The translations under genes were made by a program, and so were the position numbers. The notes beneath the pieces were generated by a model. That model worked only from the letters and a program-made list of their open reading frames with translations, searched no databases and was not told where the DNA came from. A DNA stretch of 64,000 nucleotides from Primulina eburnea (Eukaryota; Streptophyta; Magnoliopsida; Lamiales; Gesneriaceae): positions 1-64,000 of the forward strand of contig NW_027331347.1 of NCBI RefSeq assembly GCF_022965805.1, in the 5' to 3' direction. Of the stretch, positions 21,226-32,632 are shown piece after piece. The stretch's first letter is position 1. Each line of letters starts with the position of its first letter.

Positions 21226-24200
21226 ACATTTACTATGTGTATTCCAAAACAATGTCAATAAATCTTATAAGTTGTCTTCTAATAAGATGTGTACTTTCTT
21301 TAGAATTGGTTTAATCATTTCCATTACGGGACATTTTATACTATCATGTATCCGTGAACTCTGTAATATAGAAGAAAATTATCACATTAGTAATACGTAA
21401 CAATTAAAATTTTGTACAAATAGAAGAATAATATTTTTTATTTCTCGATCATGAAAGACGGATTTCAAACTTAATGTCTCGTTATTCTCGTTGTTTTCAT
21501 ATGTAGGTATTTCATAACAACAAACATATATAAATTTAAATGAACATTACATCTTGGAAGTATTCAACTCATATATGGTGTTGAAAATATGCGACATTTC
21601 AGAATTCAATTTTGGAGTAGATAAGTTCAGTAAGATAAATAGAATAAAATTGGTTTCTAATATAATATGCAATATTACATTTTTTATAATTTAAAATTCA
21701 AATAAGACATCCCAAGGGACAAAAATTATACATTGGATGCTTTTGACAGAATTATACCATACATTAACTATTTCAAATTATGAAAATCTCGAATTGCATG
21801 CATTGAGTGTCAAACATTTCTGATTATTGAGGGTAATATACATGTTTATTGAGAGTAATTTAATGTCCATTTGAAATTTTTTTGGATCTATCTCTTTTAA
21901 TTTTCTTATGCTCTCTTATTTGAATTTTTAAGAAGACAATTCAAGATATACAATATACATATGATTTTGGAAGAAAACTACAATGCATTAATTTTTTCCA
22001 ATTAAAGTAATTTCGAAATAATATGCATTTGTGATAAAAAAAATTTATGATTATTAAATGGTAATTTAATGTCAATTGGAAAACTTTGTCGTAGTGATAA
22101 CTTTTAACACGCCACCAATTTTATTTTTAGAAAAATTAAATAAACTAATTAAATATTGTATTTTTTTAGTAAGTAATTTGGGCATGAAATTACTTAAAAT
22201 AGCAAAATGTATTTTTAAATGATTTACCTCCTGAGTGATACTGAACATTGCAATCATTTGTATTTTAAATTTATTTATACACTTTTAATTAAATTAATTG
22301 ATATAATCAATGCAAGATTTTTTATGTAGTTTATGTTTTCAATAGAGTTTAGTTTCAATTTGAATAAAAAAATAAAAAAGATGTAATACATAAATTATAT
22401 TGAATTAATATAAAAATGAATTAAATTCAAATTTGAAATAAATGAATTGATATAATCAATACAAACAATAATTGAAGTGATCATTTATTACAATACATAT
22501 ATTTCAATATTAATGATATATCTTTCTTTTTTTAGAAATGACATTTTGGCGGGAAATTATTATTTTTTGGCAAAAACTCTACTTTTATATATACTAATAT
22601 CTAACATGTGCGATGCACGGGATGAAATTAATTACTATGCTAAATTTTATAAATTTTTAAAATACAAAAAAATGCTTATAAATTATAACATCAAGAAACA
22701 AATTTTTTCACATATTATAAAAAATTTCTTTAAATGCAACATTTGTCGTTGATTTTTTTTTTTTTTTTGGCTATTATCATTATCACATATCAAAATTTTT
22801 AGACCTTTAGATGGAGCTGAACAATGAAGGCATTTTTGAATTTGAGATTTGACTTTTGAGAATCGTAAGATTGATTTTAACAGAATATGTAAAATGACTA
22901 ATATTTTATCAAATATTTATACATGTTTTTTCTTTATTTTAGGCTCTTGGGCTGTCTTATTTGAATTCAAATAAGGCTAAGGCAGCCCAAAGACTGGAAT
23001 TAAGACTGATGTCATAATTTATTGATTTATTATTGAAAAAATATTTTTTGTCAGACTTAATCTATTTAACGATGGGAAAGACGATCATTTATTCTAAATC
23101 ATAAAGGCTCAAGTCAGTAGTTTGAACCGAAATTAATAAATTAAAATCTATCACTTGTATTTCCTTTTTTAACTAATCAATTTGGAGGTATATTTCTATA
23201 TTTGGTAGAAACTGTGCTTATATATATATACACATACACACATATATATTTAAAAAGTAAGATAAATATTTAGATTTTATATATAAACATAGAAAATTCA
23301 AGTGGTTATTTTTATACAAATTATAGTATTTCTATAATCCCAAGATTCATCAATATCACTTGAAATTAAATCGTTTTTTATTATTAAAAAAATCGTTTTA
23401 TTAATTCTGAAACATCCAACTATATGTCAACACATTTATGGTGTAATAATAATTAAAACCAAACCGTTCACCCTATCATTATAAAAGACTAGTATACATT
23501 CGCACTCGTTGCGTGCTTATACAGTTATTTACTAGCAGACAACACAGTTTTTTATTTAATTTGATTAATTATATTTATATGAGGGTCAAATCAGAATTGT
23601 GCAAATTATCGAGGGACTAAACTGCAATTGAAATAATGAAAAAATCAATTAAAGTAAATAAAGGGGTATATTTGTAAAATGCATTTGGAGTAAAGTGTAT
23701 TGTTGTAAAAATGCTTTGATGTAAAATGTTAGATCATTTTCTCTCTATTAGGCTTAAGTTTAATATATAGTATAGATAAAAGGAAAGAAACATCCAATTA
23801 TACATATAACTTTTTAGGTATAATTCGGTAGATGTTCAGAAATTTATTTCTTATGTATCGTGTCTGTAGGAAGTCACTTGCTAGTTTGTCGAACGACTAG
23901 AAGTTTATGAATGGTTTCCGGAAGATTTAATAACGTATGATAACAACACACTTAAATATTTAAAATTGTACAACAGACCAAACGAACATGTCGATTGCTA
24001 GCAATTATTAAACACAAATTATAATGTCTCTTTCAGTAATTACACTTCTTGTCATCCATTGAAATATAACACGTGATCTTGCTTTTGATATAAGTTGTAA
24101 GATAGATCTAATGTTTCGTTTTATAAAAAATTATAGCTGGTGATACATACTTATGTAACACAGATATCTTAAATTATACATGAGTTCAACTATTACACAC

Positions 24201-24420
24201 TTGTAATTGAGATAATTATCACATCCCGACGGTATTGTGATCTGAATGGAGCCTAATTTTGGAGCTATCCCCTGCAACTAGTATAGCACCCACTGTTTAA
24301 AAAACATTTTAACGTAATATATATAATTTGAGAAAACTGTATTTTTGATCTTGTAATTTTGTCATTTTGGTAATATATGTTATCAAATTTTAGTTTTTGT
24401 CATGTATTTTCAGATTTTTT
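21226..24420. other. AT-rich noncoding stretch with small hairpins
   Basis: No gene found. An imperfect hairpin lies at about 22948-22991 (TTGGGCTGTCTTATTTGAATT / AATTCAAATAAGGC...CAGCCCAA). Short words of the type GTGCGATGCACGGG (about 22605-22622) and ATTCGCACTCGTTGCGTGC (about 23497-23515) resemble Helitron-end hairpins, but no complete end could be defined. Confidence 0.4.
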
Positions 24421-24467
24421 GCAATTTTAGTTTTTTTTATAGGGAATGATAATGTGACACTACACAC

Positions 24468-24690
24468 GTCAGTGTCACATCAATGTTGCTAAATCATCGT
24501 CACGTCGAAAAAATATTAAAATTGTCTCACATAAAAAAAAAATAGCAGATTAAGCCTAAAATTTGATAATATAGAAGACATCATGTCACATCAATGTTGA
24601 ATTGGTGTTAAATCAGCGTCACGTCGAAAAAAAATATTAAATTATCACGCACAAAAAAAGATAGCGCACTAAACTTAAAATTTGACAACA
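24468..24690. repeat. Tandem duplication, ~112 bp unit
   Basis: Two units, about 24472-24583 and 24584-24690. They share GTCACATCAATGTTG, then ATCGTCACGTCGAAAAAA or ATCAGCGTCACGTCGAAAAAA, then TAAGCCTAAAATTTGA or TAAACTTAAAATTTGA. The second unit has an 11-base insertion (AATTGGTGTTA). Confidence 0.75.
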
Positions 24691-24914
24691 TAAAAAATTA
24701 ACTCGCAAATAAGAAAATATATAGGATTAAAAAAATTATTTTTTCATATATTTTTAATTAATCTAATTTACAAAATTGATTGTAATATACTATTGATAAA
24801 TTGATAAAAATAATTAATTATTTAAAGTAATTGATATAGAAATAGTATATGCTTATTTACTAAATGTATAGTTTGGTATTCAATGAATTCAATCGAAACG
24901 TGATATTTGTAATA

Positions 24915-25400
24915 TGGCACAATTTAAAAGATTTGTGTTGAACAGTTACCATCAGCTATAACTTTTGATAAAGCGATAAGCGTTCAGTACTATAATAGGT
25001 ATCAGAAACAAGATCACACGTTCGATTTTCATTGATTGCAAAGAAGATTGTTGAGTGTTATAATTGTACATGTTGGGTAGAACAATCAAAACGTGGTGGT
25101 GCTTGTGTTGTTGTACATTTTAAAATATTTGAGTTGTACTGTTACCACCAGCTATAGCATTTGGTAAAATGATAAGCGTTCGGTCCAACAATTGGTATTT
25201 GAGCCAAAGTCGCGAGTTTGATTCACACTGATTGCAAATAGTTCAATTATCGGAAATGAAAGTATAATGTGCAATAATTGTTCATGCTGGATAGAGCAAT
25301 CGAACCGTAGTGTTTATGCTACTGCACGATTTAAAGATTTGAGTTGCACTGTTATCACTAGCTATAAATTTTGATAAAACGACAAATGATCGATCCTAGA
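24915..25400. repeat. Three degenerate tandem ~200-bp units with a tRNA-like B-box
   Basis: Units run about 24915-25112, 25113-25321 and 25322-25400 (partial). Shared blocks are CACAATTTAAAAGATTTG..., GTTACCATCAGCTATA, TTTTGATAAAGCGATAAGCG, GGTATCAGA and a GTTCGATTTTCATTGATTGC / GTTTGATTCACACTGATTGC word resembling a Pol III B-box. They could be SINE-like copies arranged head to tail, but no poly(A) tails or TSDs are visible between units. Confidence 0.6.
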
Positions 25401-25604
25401 AGTTCTGTATTCACTACAAAAAAAAAATTACACTTTTTTATGCGAACTCTACATTAGAATAGAATTTTAGTATGACCTTATCCCACATATAAACATATTT
25501 CAAGTGGTCAATTAGAATTTGCTTGTTCTAAAAGTAAAATTGAAAGTTCCGTTTTCACAGTGTGAGCGTGATGAGGGTGAGTGTTGTATGTATCAGAATG
25601 TAGG

Positions 25605-26328
25605 TGTTGTAACACCCACGACAACATGCAGCGGAAAATATACTTTTAACACACCAACACGTAACTGGAATAATAATAACACGAGAGACGAGTTAGTTGA
25701 TTATGCACAAGTATAAAATACTTGTGCGGTGCCTCAGGGCAAAATAATTCACTAGGAAAACTTGTAAGTTTACAAAAACCAATACTAGTGAAAGAATAAA
25801 ACAACTCCCTTATAAAGGCGAGTAACAAATTGCATCCTAAACCTCTAACAAACCGTAAAACAAAACTATATAGGATGCATCAACTGAGAAGTGACAAATC
25901 TTCAAAACTCAACAACTAATCAACACAGTGATTAGGTGTTGTCTACGGATGTGTTCAGCACTTCACAGCAACACTTTATTAATGACACGAGATTGCTTTA
26001 CTCAGAAAATGTCTCTTCGTATAAATTCGCCTCTCCAGTCACCAGCTCTACCGTTTTCTCCCTTTTTATACTAACTTGTATTCTTAGTCCTATAAAATAT
26101 GGAAAACCAATTTTATAAGGAAATAAACTCTTTTGAATCAAAGATAGCATATCTTAAAGATTATATCATATCTTAAAGATATTATCGGTCATATATATTA
26201 TAGTCTCATATCAAATATGAAATCTATACGAGATCATATACTAAATGTCTAGAAAGGCAAAACAGAAAGATATTTAGAAAAGTAAAATTATTATAAAGGA
26301 AATATGACAAGGAATACAATTCCTTTCA
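25605..26328 (-). mobile_element. LTR of a copia-like element (minus strand), left limit uncertain
   Basis: On the minus strand it starts TGAAAGGAATTGTATTCC just after a polypurine tract (AAAAAGGGGTGGAT, 26329-26342). The other end is near TGTTGTAACACCC at 25605 or TGTTGTATG at 25582. No coding sequence. The purine tract is preceded on the minus strand by GAGGGAGTCAACTG and CAGGGGGAGTTGACC, phrases typical of the 3' leader of copia elements. Confidence 0.5.
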
Positions 26329-26342
26329 ATCCACCCCTTTTT

Positions 26343-26690
26343 GTCTTTCTGGACAAAACAACCCAAAAATGGTTTTTTCGGGTCAACTCCCCCTGGATTA
26401 GTAAACCAGTTACTCAGCCAACTTCAGTTGACTCCCTCTGAAAGCAAACCTAGTAACATGTTGTACGTTAGATGATGCAACATTCAGATTATAACATCGA
26501 AATAATTCATTAATCAGGAGAAACTAAGAACAGAATAGAGGCAGCTAAAGCACCGAAGTCAAAATCTCATAAAAGCAAGTTAAAGCTAAAGCAACCTAAG
26601 TCTCAAACCGAACTAAAGCACAACAACCAAAAAAAATTTTCAGTTTCCTTCAATACTGTCTGCGTCATCATCATCATCAGCCATTTTTGC
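26343..26690 (-). mobile_element. Copia-like 3' internal noncoding region (minus strand)
   Basis: On the minus strand it ends in TAATCCAGGGGGAGTTGACC and the polypurine tract. It has no complete ORF. Its upstream junction with the gypsy LTR to the right is not sharply visible; I place it at roughly 26650-26700. Confidence 0.4.
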
Positions 26691-27174
26691 TCCACTGGTC
26701 CCAGCAGTGTACCGAATCTGATCGATATCAATTAACTGATGTTTCGACGGTATAACAATACAGTCTCGATAACCCCGTCAGTCCGAACATCACAGATATA
26801 ATACCAGAACTCATAATCAATATCGATACCAGTCATAATCTCAATAACAATACATATCTGATATGAATTCTCAGTCAAATCGATTCCAAAAATCATAACA
26901 ATTACATAAACAGTTCGTTCTTTACTCTGGTTTCAATTATACGATGTCTACTATGTCGAGAACATCATATATGATTCTTATTCAATTCTGACAATAGGAT
27001 AATTTCAAAACATGTCAGAACATAATAAAACTTACGTCCAGTTGTAGCTATCGTCGCTAGGAACACGGTGTTGTACTCGGATTCAAAAACAAACGGACGG
27101 ATTGATATAAAAAGGCGTAAGGATTTCCACAAAGCTTCCGCGACCCTTTCTCAATCTGAGGGAATTTGACGTTG

Positions 27175-27176
<2 letters not shown>

Positions 27177-27233
<57 letters not shown>

Positions 27234-27234
27234 A
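27177..27234. repeat. (TA)n microsatellite
   Basis: Nearly pure TA dinucleotides with one interruption, inside the gypsy LTR. Confidence 0.95.
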
Positions 27235-27291
27235 CACCTATACACATCGCACGGTGATGGCAAGTGGCATCCTTACGTTTTGCATGACTGG

Positions 27292-27660
27292 CGCATATAC
27301 GCGCCCAAGATCTGCGCATATGCGCCGGAAGCTGTATCCGGCTACTGGAGTGCTCGCGCATATGCGCGCAAATCGTCGCGCATATGCGCGAGACTTACTG
27401 TCTCGAGCACAAACCCACTCATGCAGATGCGCGCCTTCTGCCGCGCATGTGCGCCATCTTCTCTGCTCTGCTCGCGCATGTGCGCCGTTCACGTCGTGCA
27501 TATGCGCCGAGCACTCTGGAATTCTCCCTTGGCATTTCACCCTCCTCGCGCATATGCGCGCCCTGTCTCGCGCACATGCGCGAGAGGTTCTGGACATTCC
27601 GCGCATGTGCGCGCTTACACATCGCGCATGTGCGCGAATACACACCCTCGCACATATATT
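27292..27660. repeat. Array of about 12 CGCGCATATGCGCG-type palindromes
   Basis: Copies lie near 27292, 27312, 27356, 27377, 27421, 27442, 27472, 27495, 27547, 27570, 27600 and 27623. The core is GCGCATATGCGC with variants GCATGTGC, GCACATGC and GCAGATGC. Spacing is irregular at about 20-50 bp with non-repetitive spacers. The spacers carry no common length, and there is no conserved leader or cas gene, so this is not CRISPR. Confidence 0.9.
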
Positions 27661-27807
27661 TCGCGTCTTTTCTCGTCTTTCCCGGTCCGATTCGTTCCGT
27701 CTATATTTACCTTAATTAATCAATAAATCAGTCCAGATTAATCTCAGATTACGGTAAATATACTCAAATCATTTCAGATTACGGTAATCATATTCTCGGG
27801 CCTTACA

Positions 27808-28859
27808 AGAATCGACTCTACAAAATCTTCAAATAATCAAATATTAACACAGAATTCTGGCATGTCTTGGATTTTAGCCTTGCAACTTGTAAAAGTTTGG
27901 TTTTCATCTAATAATTGGATTTTTTTCTTTGGTCTTTTTTTCGCCCAAAGCCACTAACAACAAATATTGCTCATTTCGTACCATATAACATGAGATTTAG
28001 TTTCGTCATATGAGTCATGCATGATAGTATTGGTGTCAAATAAACAATATTAGATACGTTAAATGAATTCCGGTGAAAGATAAGACCCAAAAAAAAAATT
28101 CTAAGTTATTGGATGAAAATTAAAATTTGACAAGTTATATGACTAAAATTTAAAACATGCCAACTTACACGAGTAAAATTGTAATTTTCCATTTAGGCAG
28201 AACTTGACACAAGAAGTGGTGTTTAAAAATGTTTAAAAAATGATTATGAGATTTTTCCTTACATATTCGTAAAATTTTGTAAAGAAAAGTTCATAATCAC
28301 TATTTTTAAGAATTTACAAACACTATCTAACTATTTGAGGCAAGGGCAACTTATGATTCATAATAATTTTTGTCGCAACACATTTTTACAAGATGTTGTT
28401 CTCTGATTTAATAATTCGATAATATAATCGTGCACACAAGATTAAACTCAACATGTATTTTACAAAAAAAAAAACCAAACTTAACTAGTTTAATATGTTG
28501 ACAATATCTAAACGTGATTTTAAACATAAACTCATCCTAGTGGAAAAGTGTATAAAACTGAAAACCTTGTACTGTCAAATAATTCGATTTTCAAAAACAA
28601 AGTATTCAAGTGATGCGTTGTGATTAAATATTAAAATTTCTACAAAAAAATCTTCTAAATTTTTACCGTGTGCTCATAATTCACCCTGTAAGCATAGCCT
28701 AAAATTCAAACTCATTCCAAGAAAAATATATATAAGAACTCGAAATACATACACAACACATATTTGTTTTAATAAATATGGTACAAAATGTTAATTTGAA
28801 ATCACAATTCAATTCCATAACTTGATTCTCAACACTATATATATATATGTATATATATG

Positions 28860-28891
<32 letters not shown>

Positions 28892-29530
28892 TGAAGATTC
28901 GAAAGTGAAATGTCTCAACAAGGCAGAATGCAAATACAACTCAAAGCTTATCATAGACATATCATATATATAATCATAAAGATTCAAAAGTGACATGTTG
29001 CTACAAAGGTCGGGACATCGGATGGACATAATGTAAAACATAGCTCAAAACATATTACAGACATATATTCATGTCATATTAGTACTGCACTAATATTTCA
29101 TCTCATTTTCAATGGTGTTACTGATCAGTTTCTAATTGTTAATTCTTTAAGTGGAGATAACATTTATCAGTTATTATTATTCACCGTATTAGGACCACAA
29201 ACTTGTCATATCTTATCATATTTCGGAAAATTCTGTTATCATCTCTAATTCAAATCTTAATATTGTCTGACATATAGCAGTCAAATTCATCTCATTTTCT
29301 ATGGTTTGATAATCAGTATCTTATATGTAGTTCTCATTTGCACTAAACAAGTTCCATAATTTCTCTGATTTTGGTTAGAGCTTATTTGAGTGTTGTAGGG
29401 TTTTTGTCGAGTAGTTCCCAACTCCTCTAACTCTCTGTTTGTGACGCAGGTGATGATCATGTTGTTTGTGGTATTCAAATATGAGAGGATAAGCAAGAAG
29501 AAAACAAATGAATGGCTTTGTAGAGGCAAG
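27808..29530. other. AT-rich noncoding stretch
   Basis: No gene recognised. The right part (about 29380-29530) reads on the minus strand like the continuation of the LTR that follows. It holds the TA/ATGT microsatellite at 28836-28893. Confidence 0.45.
28836..28893. repeat. (TA)n-(ATGT)n microsatellite
   Basis: TA repeats pass into about eight ATGT units. Confidence 0.95.
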
Positions 29531-30275
29531 TGTTGAACACTTTCTCCTTAAGAAGAATTTGCCCCTCACAATGTGCTAGAGGTTGGTGGCAATCTTCTCC
29601 TAAGATACAACAACAACACTTGAATAATAAGCACTCAAATATTCAAGTTCTATCACAAGGAAATGAATGGAACTCTCTCTTGTTGAAGAAGCAAGAAGAA
29701 GAAGATACAAAAAGATGATATGATGTAATTTACTTTTATTTTCAAAAATCAATCATTTAATGTTTTTCATGTAAAAGACATGATCTTTCATTCATAGGGA
29801 GTGTCCCTTGGCCGTTGTAACTGATCACAATCATCAAACAATGCCAAGAAAATGAAAAAACATCAGAAAATTCGAAGGGACACGAAGACCTGCAGGCACC
29901 CGCTCGCGCCTGCACGCGCGCGCGCTACCGAGCAGCGCTCGACAGCGCCTGCCGACAGCGCCCGCCGAGCGCTCGACAGCGCCTGCCGAGCGCTCGACAG
30001 CGCCTGCCACTGGCAGGTGCGCGCACCCGCGCGCTGGCCCGTGCGTGCCGGCTACTGTACACGTGAATTTTTATTCTTCGATTTTCGTCCCTTACATGTT
30101 CCGACTACTCGTTTAAGTTTCTTTCAACATTTGATGAACTCTTCTCGAGTTTTATTCAGAACCATCGAATTTAATATTCGTTCATTAAGCTTCGTTCTTC
30201 GTTTCGAATTTTTCCAAATCAAACACATTGATTTATTTGCTTAATTTTCATTCATTAAGCATCAAAATTCCAACA
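29531..30275 (-). mobile_element. Copia-type LTR (minus strand)
   Basis: The ends are TGTTGAAC at 29531 and TTCCAACA at 30275, an imperfect inverted repeat, length 745 bp. On the minus strand it opens TGTTGGAATTTTGATGC, a common copia LTR start, and later reads like a transcript leader (CAAGAGAGAGTTCC). Flanking bases (GCAAG, GATCC) do not form a TSD, and no standard PBS was found, so the call rests on the ends and style only. Confidence 0.45.
29897..30052. repeat. GC-rich 21-bp tandem repeats (GAGCGCTCGACAGCGCCTGCC)
   Basis: Full or nearly full units at 29934-29953, 29967-29987 and 29988-30008, with a degenerate GACAGCGCCCGCC between the first and second. Further GC-rich words flank them (CACGCGCGCGCG, GTGCGCGCACCCGCGCGC). 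Each unit contains the palindrome GAGCGCTC. The block is a GC island inside the copia-type LTR. Confidence 0.85.
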
Positions 30276-30351
30276 GATCCACCAATTTTTTCTCGCAGAT
30301 GCGACGTCGACACACCCAGATCCAACGCTTTCGCTTTTCCTTAAATTCCAT

Positions 30352-30672
30352 TAGGTTGTACTTGGATGAGAGGATTTCAAATTCATTGATTTCAAATATA
30401 TTAAAATGTAATTTTGTTGTTTAAAAAAAGAACATCGTAAACTTCAAGTCCATTTTTTTGCATGTTTATACAGTATATTATGTTAATTAAGATGTATTTC
30501 AAGTCCACTTAGCTTATTAATGAAGTAATTTGAAATCCAATCTATATAATATAACTAATGTGTAAATAACTAGTGTATGGATTTAGCATTTGATCTATTA
30601 TTTCAAAGTTAATAATAAAATATAATCGAAATCCATTAATTTGAAATTCTTCAATCCAATCACATCCTTAAT
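30352..30672. mobile_element. Possible MITE with imperfect inverted ends
   Basis: The left GGATGAGAGGATTTCAAATTC and the reverse complement of the right end (GGATGTGATTGGATTGAAG...AATTTCAAATTAATGGATTTC) share several blocks. No clear TSD. AT-rich, noncoding. Confidence 0.35.
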
Positions 30673-31047
30673 TCATTTAAGTATTTTATTTCTTTACATC
30701 AAACACCAAATATCATCTACTGATACCAAAAGTTTTCTGGGAAAATCTATACATGGGATAATTATAGTTTTAGTTTCTATTGTTTTGGTCAAACAACATT
30801 TAGATTTGTTCTTTTTTTTTTTTGTGATATATCAAAATGATCCCTCAATGATGGATTTTTGAATCTTTTTTGTTCCGAATTTTAATGAAAAAAAACACGT
30901 GACTCGAATGTGGACAATTTGTTTTTTAAAAAAATTCCAGTTCTTTAATGATTCTCTAACTCTTTTACTCGATATTAGTTAGCTATTCACACGCAGCTCT
31001 TTAGCCGAGTAAAATAGAATATAATTTTCAATAGATTAATTTTACTA
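30673..31047. other. AT-rich noncoding stretch
   Basis: Nothing recognised beyond poly(T) runs. Confidence 0.4.
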
Positions 31048-31055
31048 GCCACATA

Positions 31056-31581
31056 TAGAGATGTAATCGAGTCGAGTCGAGTCGAGCCGAACCAAACTCT
31101 TGAATGTTTGAGCTCGGCTCGTTTATAATCGAGCCGAGCTGGAGCTTTATTTAACGAATATATGCATGATTCACGAGCTTATTCAAGCCTTTATCAAGCC
31201 TAAACAAGCTTAATAAATATGAATTATATATTTAAATTTTCATTAAATTAATTAAAAATAAATTATATATTTCAATAAAAATATATTATTCTTATTAAAA
31301 TTTGTAAATTTATTATAATAAATAAATTTAATAGATTTTTCTATATATTTCATAAATAATATGCAAAATCAATAAATCAAATATCAAAACTATTATTTTT
31401 TCATCTAAAAGATTACTCATGAACTTACCAACGAACATGTTCACGAGCTAACGTGCCGAATACTGTAAAGCTTGAGTTTGATTTGTTTATCTTCATGAGC
31501 CTCATTAAACGAGCTCAAACGAACTTTTATTGAATCGAGCTTCGAATAGCTCACAAACGATTTGGTTCATTTGCATCCCTA
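31056..31581. mobile_element. hAT-type MITE (526 bp)
   Basis: Begins TAGAGATGTAATCGAG and ends GGTTCATTTGCATCCCTA, an imperfect TIR of the T(A)GGGATG(T/C)AA kind. It is flanked by a perfect 8-bp duplication GCCACATA (31048-31055, 31582-31589). Inside are repeated GAGTCGAGTCGAG and GAGCTCGGCTCG words near one end and GAGCTCAAACGAAC near the other, as in the widespread plant hAT MITEs. No coding capacity. Confidence 0.88.
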
Positions 31582-31874
31582 GCCACATATGCACAAACAT
31601 TGCGTGTGTTAACAAATGTACGAGTCGAATGCATATGCTTTGGGAGGGAGAAAGGTGTTTTAGGTAACTCGAAAATTACAACATGACCCCAAACAATTAT
31701 TATATGGTATTCATATCTCTATTAATTCATTTCAAATGTTAATAGAAGAGAAGGGAATTTTCACCCTGGGTATATATGTGTTTGAATAATTGGAGAAGAA
31801 AAAACGTCGAGAGAGAGGTTATAAAACAAATATATAAAATATGAACATATGGGTGACTTTTCGAATGTGCAAAA

Positions 31875-32050
31875 ACTTATGTGAGACGGTGTCATGGGTC
31901 ATATTTGTGAGACGAATCTCTTATTTGGGTTATCCATGAAAAAATATTACTTTTTATGCTAAGAGTATTACTTTTTATTGTGAATATGGGTAGGGTTGAC
32001 CCGTCTCACAAATTAAGATCCGTGAGACGGTCTCACATGAGATTCACTCT
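31875..32050. mobile_element. Hairpin MITE with GTGAGAC/GTCTCAC ends
   Basis: The left CTTATGTGAGACGGTGTCATG...TTTGTGAGACG and right CGTCTCACAAATT...CGTGAGACGGTCTCACATGAG are inverted. The middle (AAATATTACTTTTTATGCTAAG / AGAGTATTACTTTTTATTGTG) also pairs loosely. Its length and form fit a short foldback MITE; the TSD was not determined. Confidence 0.6.
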
Positions 32051-32344
32051 TTCGAATGACGGGGTTTAGCAACATATTTGAAATTGAGTAGGATTTCTTG
32101 TTTGTTTTAAGTTTCGTTTGAATTGGAAGATTGTATCGAACAAGTAATTTAAAAGGGAAATTTCAAAAAATGGCATAAAATACCATTTGAAATCCACTAG
32201 CTACTTGCGAGGAATGAATTAACAATTAAAGGCCAAACCTAAATAATTTAAAATTCATGAGTTCAAAAATTATTCAAACAAATTGAGTGAATTTAAATCA
32301 AGTATGTCAAGGATAGAATTAGTAATTAAAGGATTAGAAGATAT

Positions 32345-32632
32345 GTAGAGGTGGCCCTCTAGAGAGGATAAGATTAGGGAGAGATGTCTAACATGATTTG
32401 GATATGTGAAGAAGAGACAAGACACGGGCCCAACCCGGCATATCCTTGATTGAAAGGTTCATGGGAGGCGTAGAAGAATAGGTAGACCACTGAAAACCTG
32501 AATAAAATTGGTCAAAGAAGATATGGTAGATCTTGGCCTACGAGATGACATGTAGGAAAATCGCTTAGTTTGGATAACTAATATCCGTGTAGCCGGCCCT
32601 GAAACTAGTGGGAATGTGCTATGATGATGATG
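32345..32632 (+). pseudogene. 3' tail of a non-LTR retrotransposon (RTE-like LINE)
   Basis: With stops ignored, the plus strand encodes the familiar LINE C-terminal region: HGRRRRIGRPLKT, KLVKEDMVDLGLRDDM and IRVAGP, preceded by a GYVKKR word (compare RWFGHVxRR...GRPKxTW...VxxDLxxLGL). It then ends in the simple repeat ATGATGATGATG at about 32616-32628, the 3' tail type of RTE-clade LINEs. At least three stops interrupt it and the whole RT core is absent, so it is a 5'-truncated dead copy. Confidence 0.7.

Larger units (their letters stand above)
26700..27807 (-). mobile_element. Ty3/gypsy LTR with CGCGCATATGCGCG array (minus strand)
   Basis: The minus strand starts TGTAAGGCCCGAGAATATG at 27807, a common start of plant gypsy LTRs. 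It then runs through the palindrome array and a long (TA)n, and on through GATAGCTACAACTGGACGTAAG. The far end is not delimited (about 26650-26740) and no TSD was found. Long apparent ORFs through the array are by-products of its GC-rich repeats, not genes. Confidence 0.6.

Noticed and set aside
22560..23800. Possible Helitron termini (GTGCGATGCACGGG and CGCACTCGTTGCGTGC words)
   Set aside because: No TC start, CTRR end or A-T insertion site could be paired, so the element cannot be delimited.
27292..27660. CRISPR-like look: short palindromic repeats with unique spacers
   Set aside because: Irregular spacer lengths, variable repeats, no leader or cas genes, and a eukaryotic LTR setting.
27166..27726. 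Open frames up to ~186 codons on both strands, Ala/Arg/Cys/His-rich
   Set aside because: They are the translation of the palindrome array and a TA tract inside an LTR. All frames stay open because the units lack stop codons. No protein family is recognisable.
29852..30244. 130-codon ORF with repeated ALDSACR
   Set aside because: Translation of 21-bp GC repeats inside a copia-type LTR; a composition artefact.
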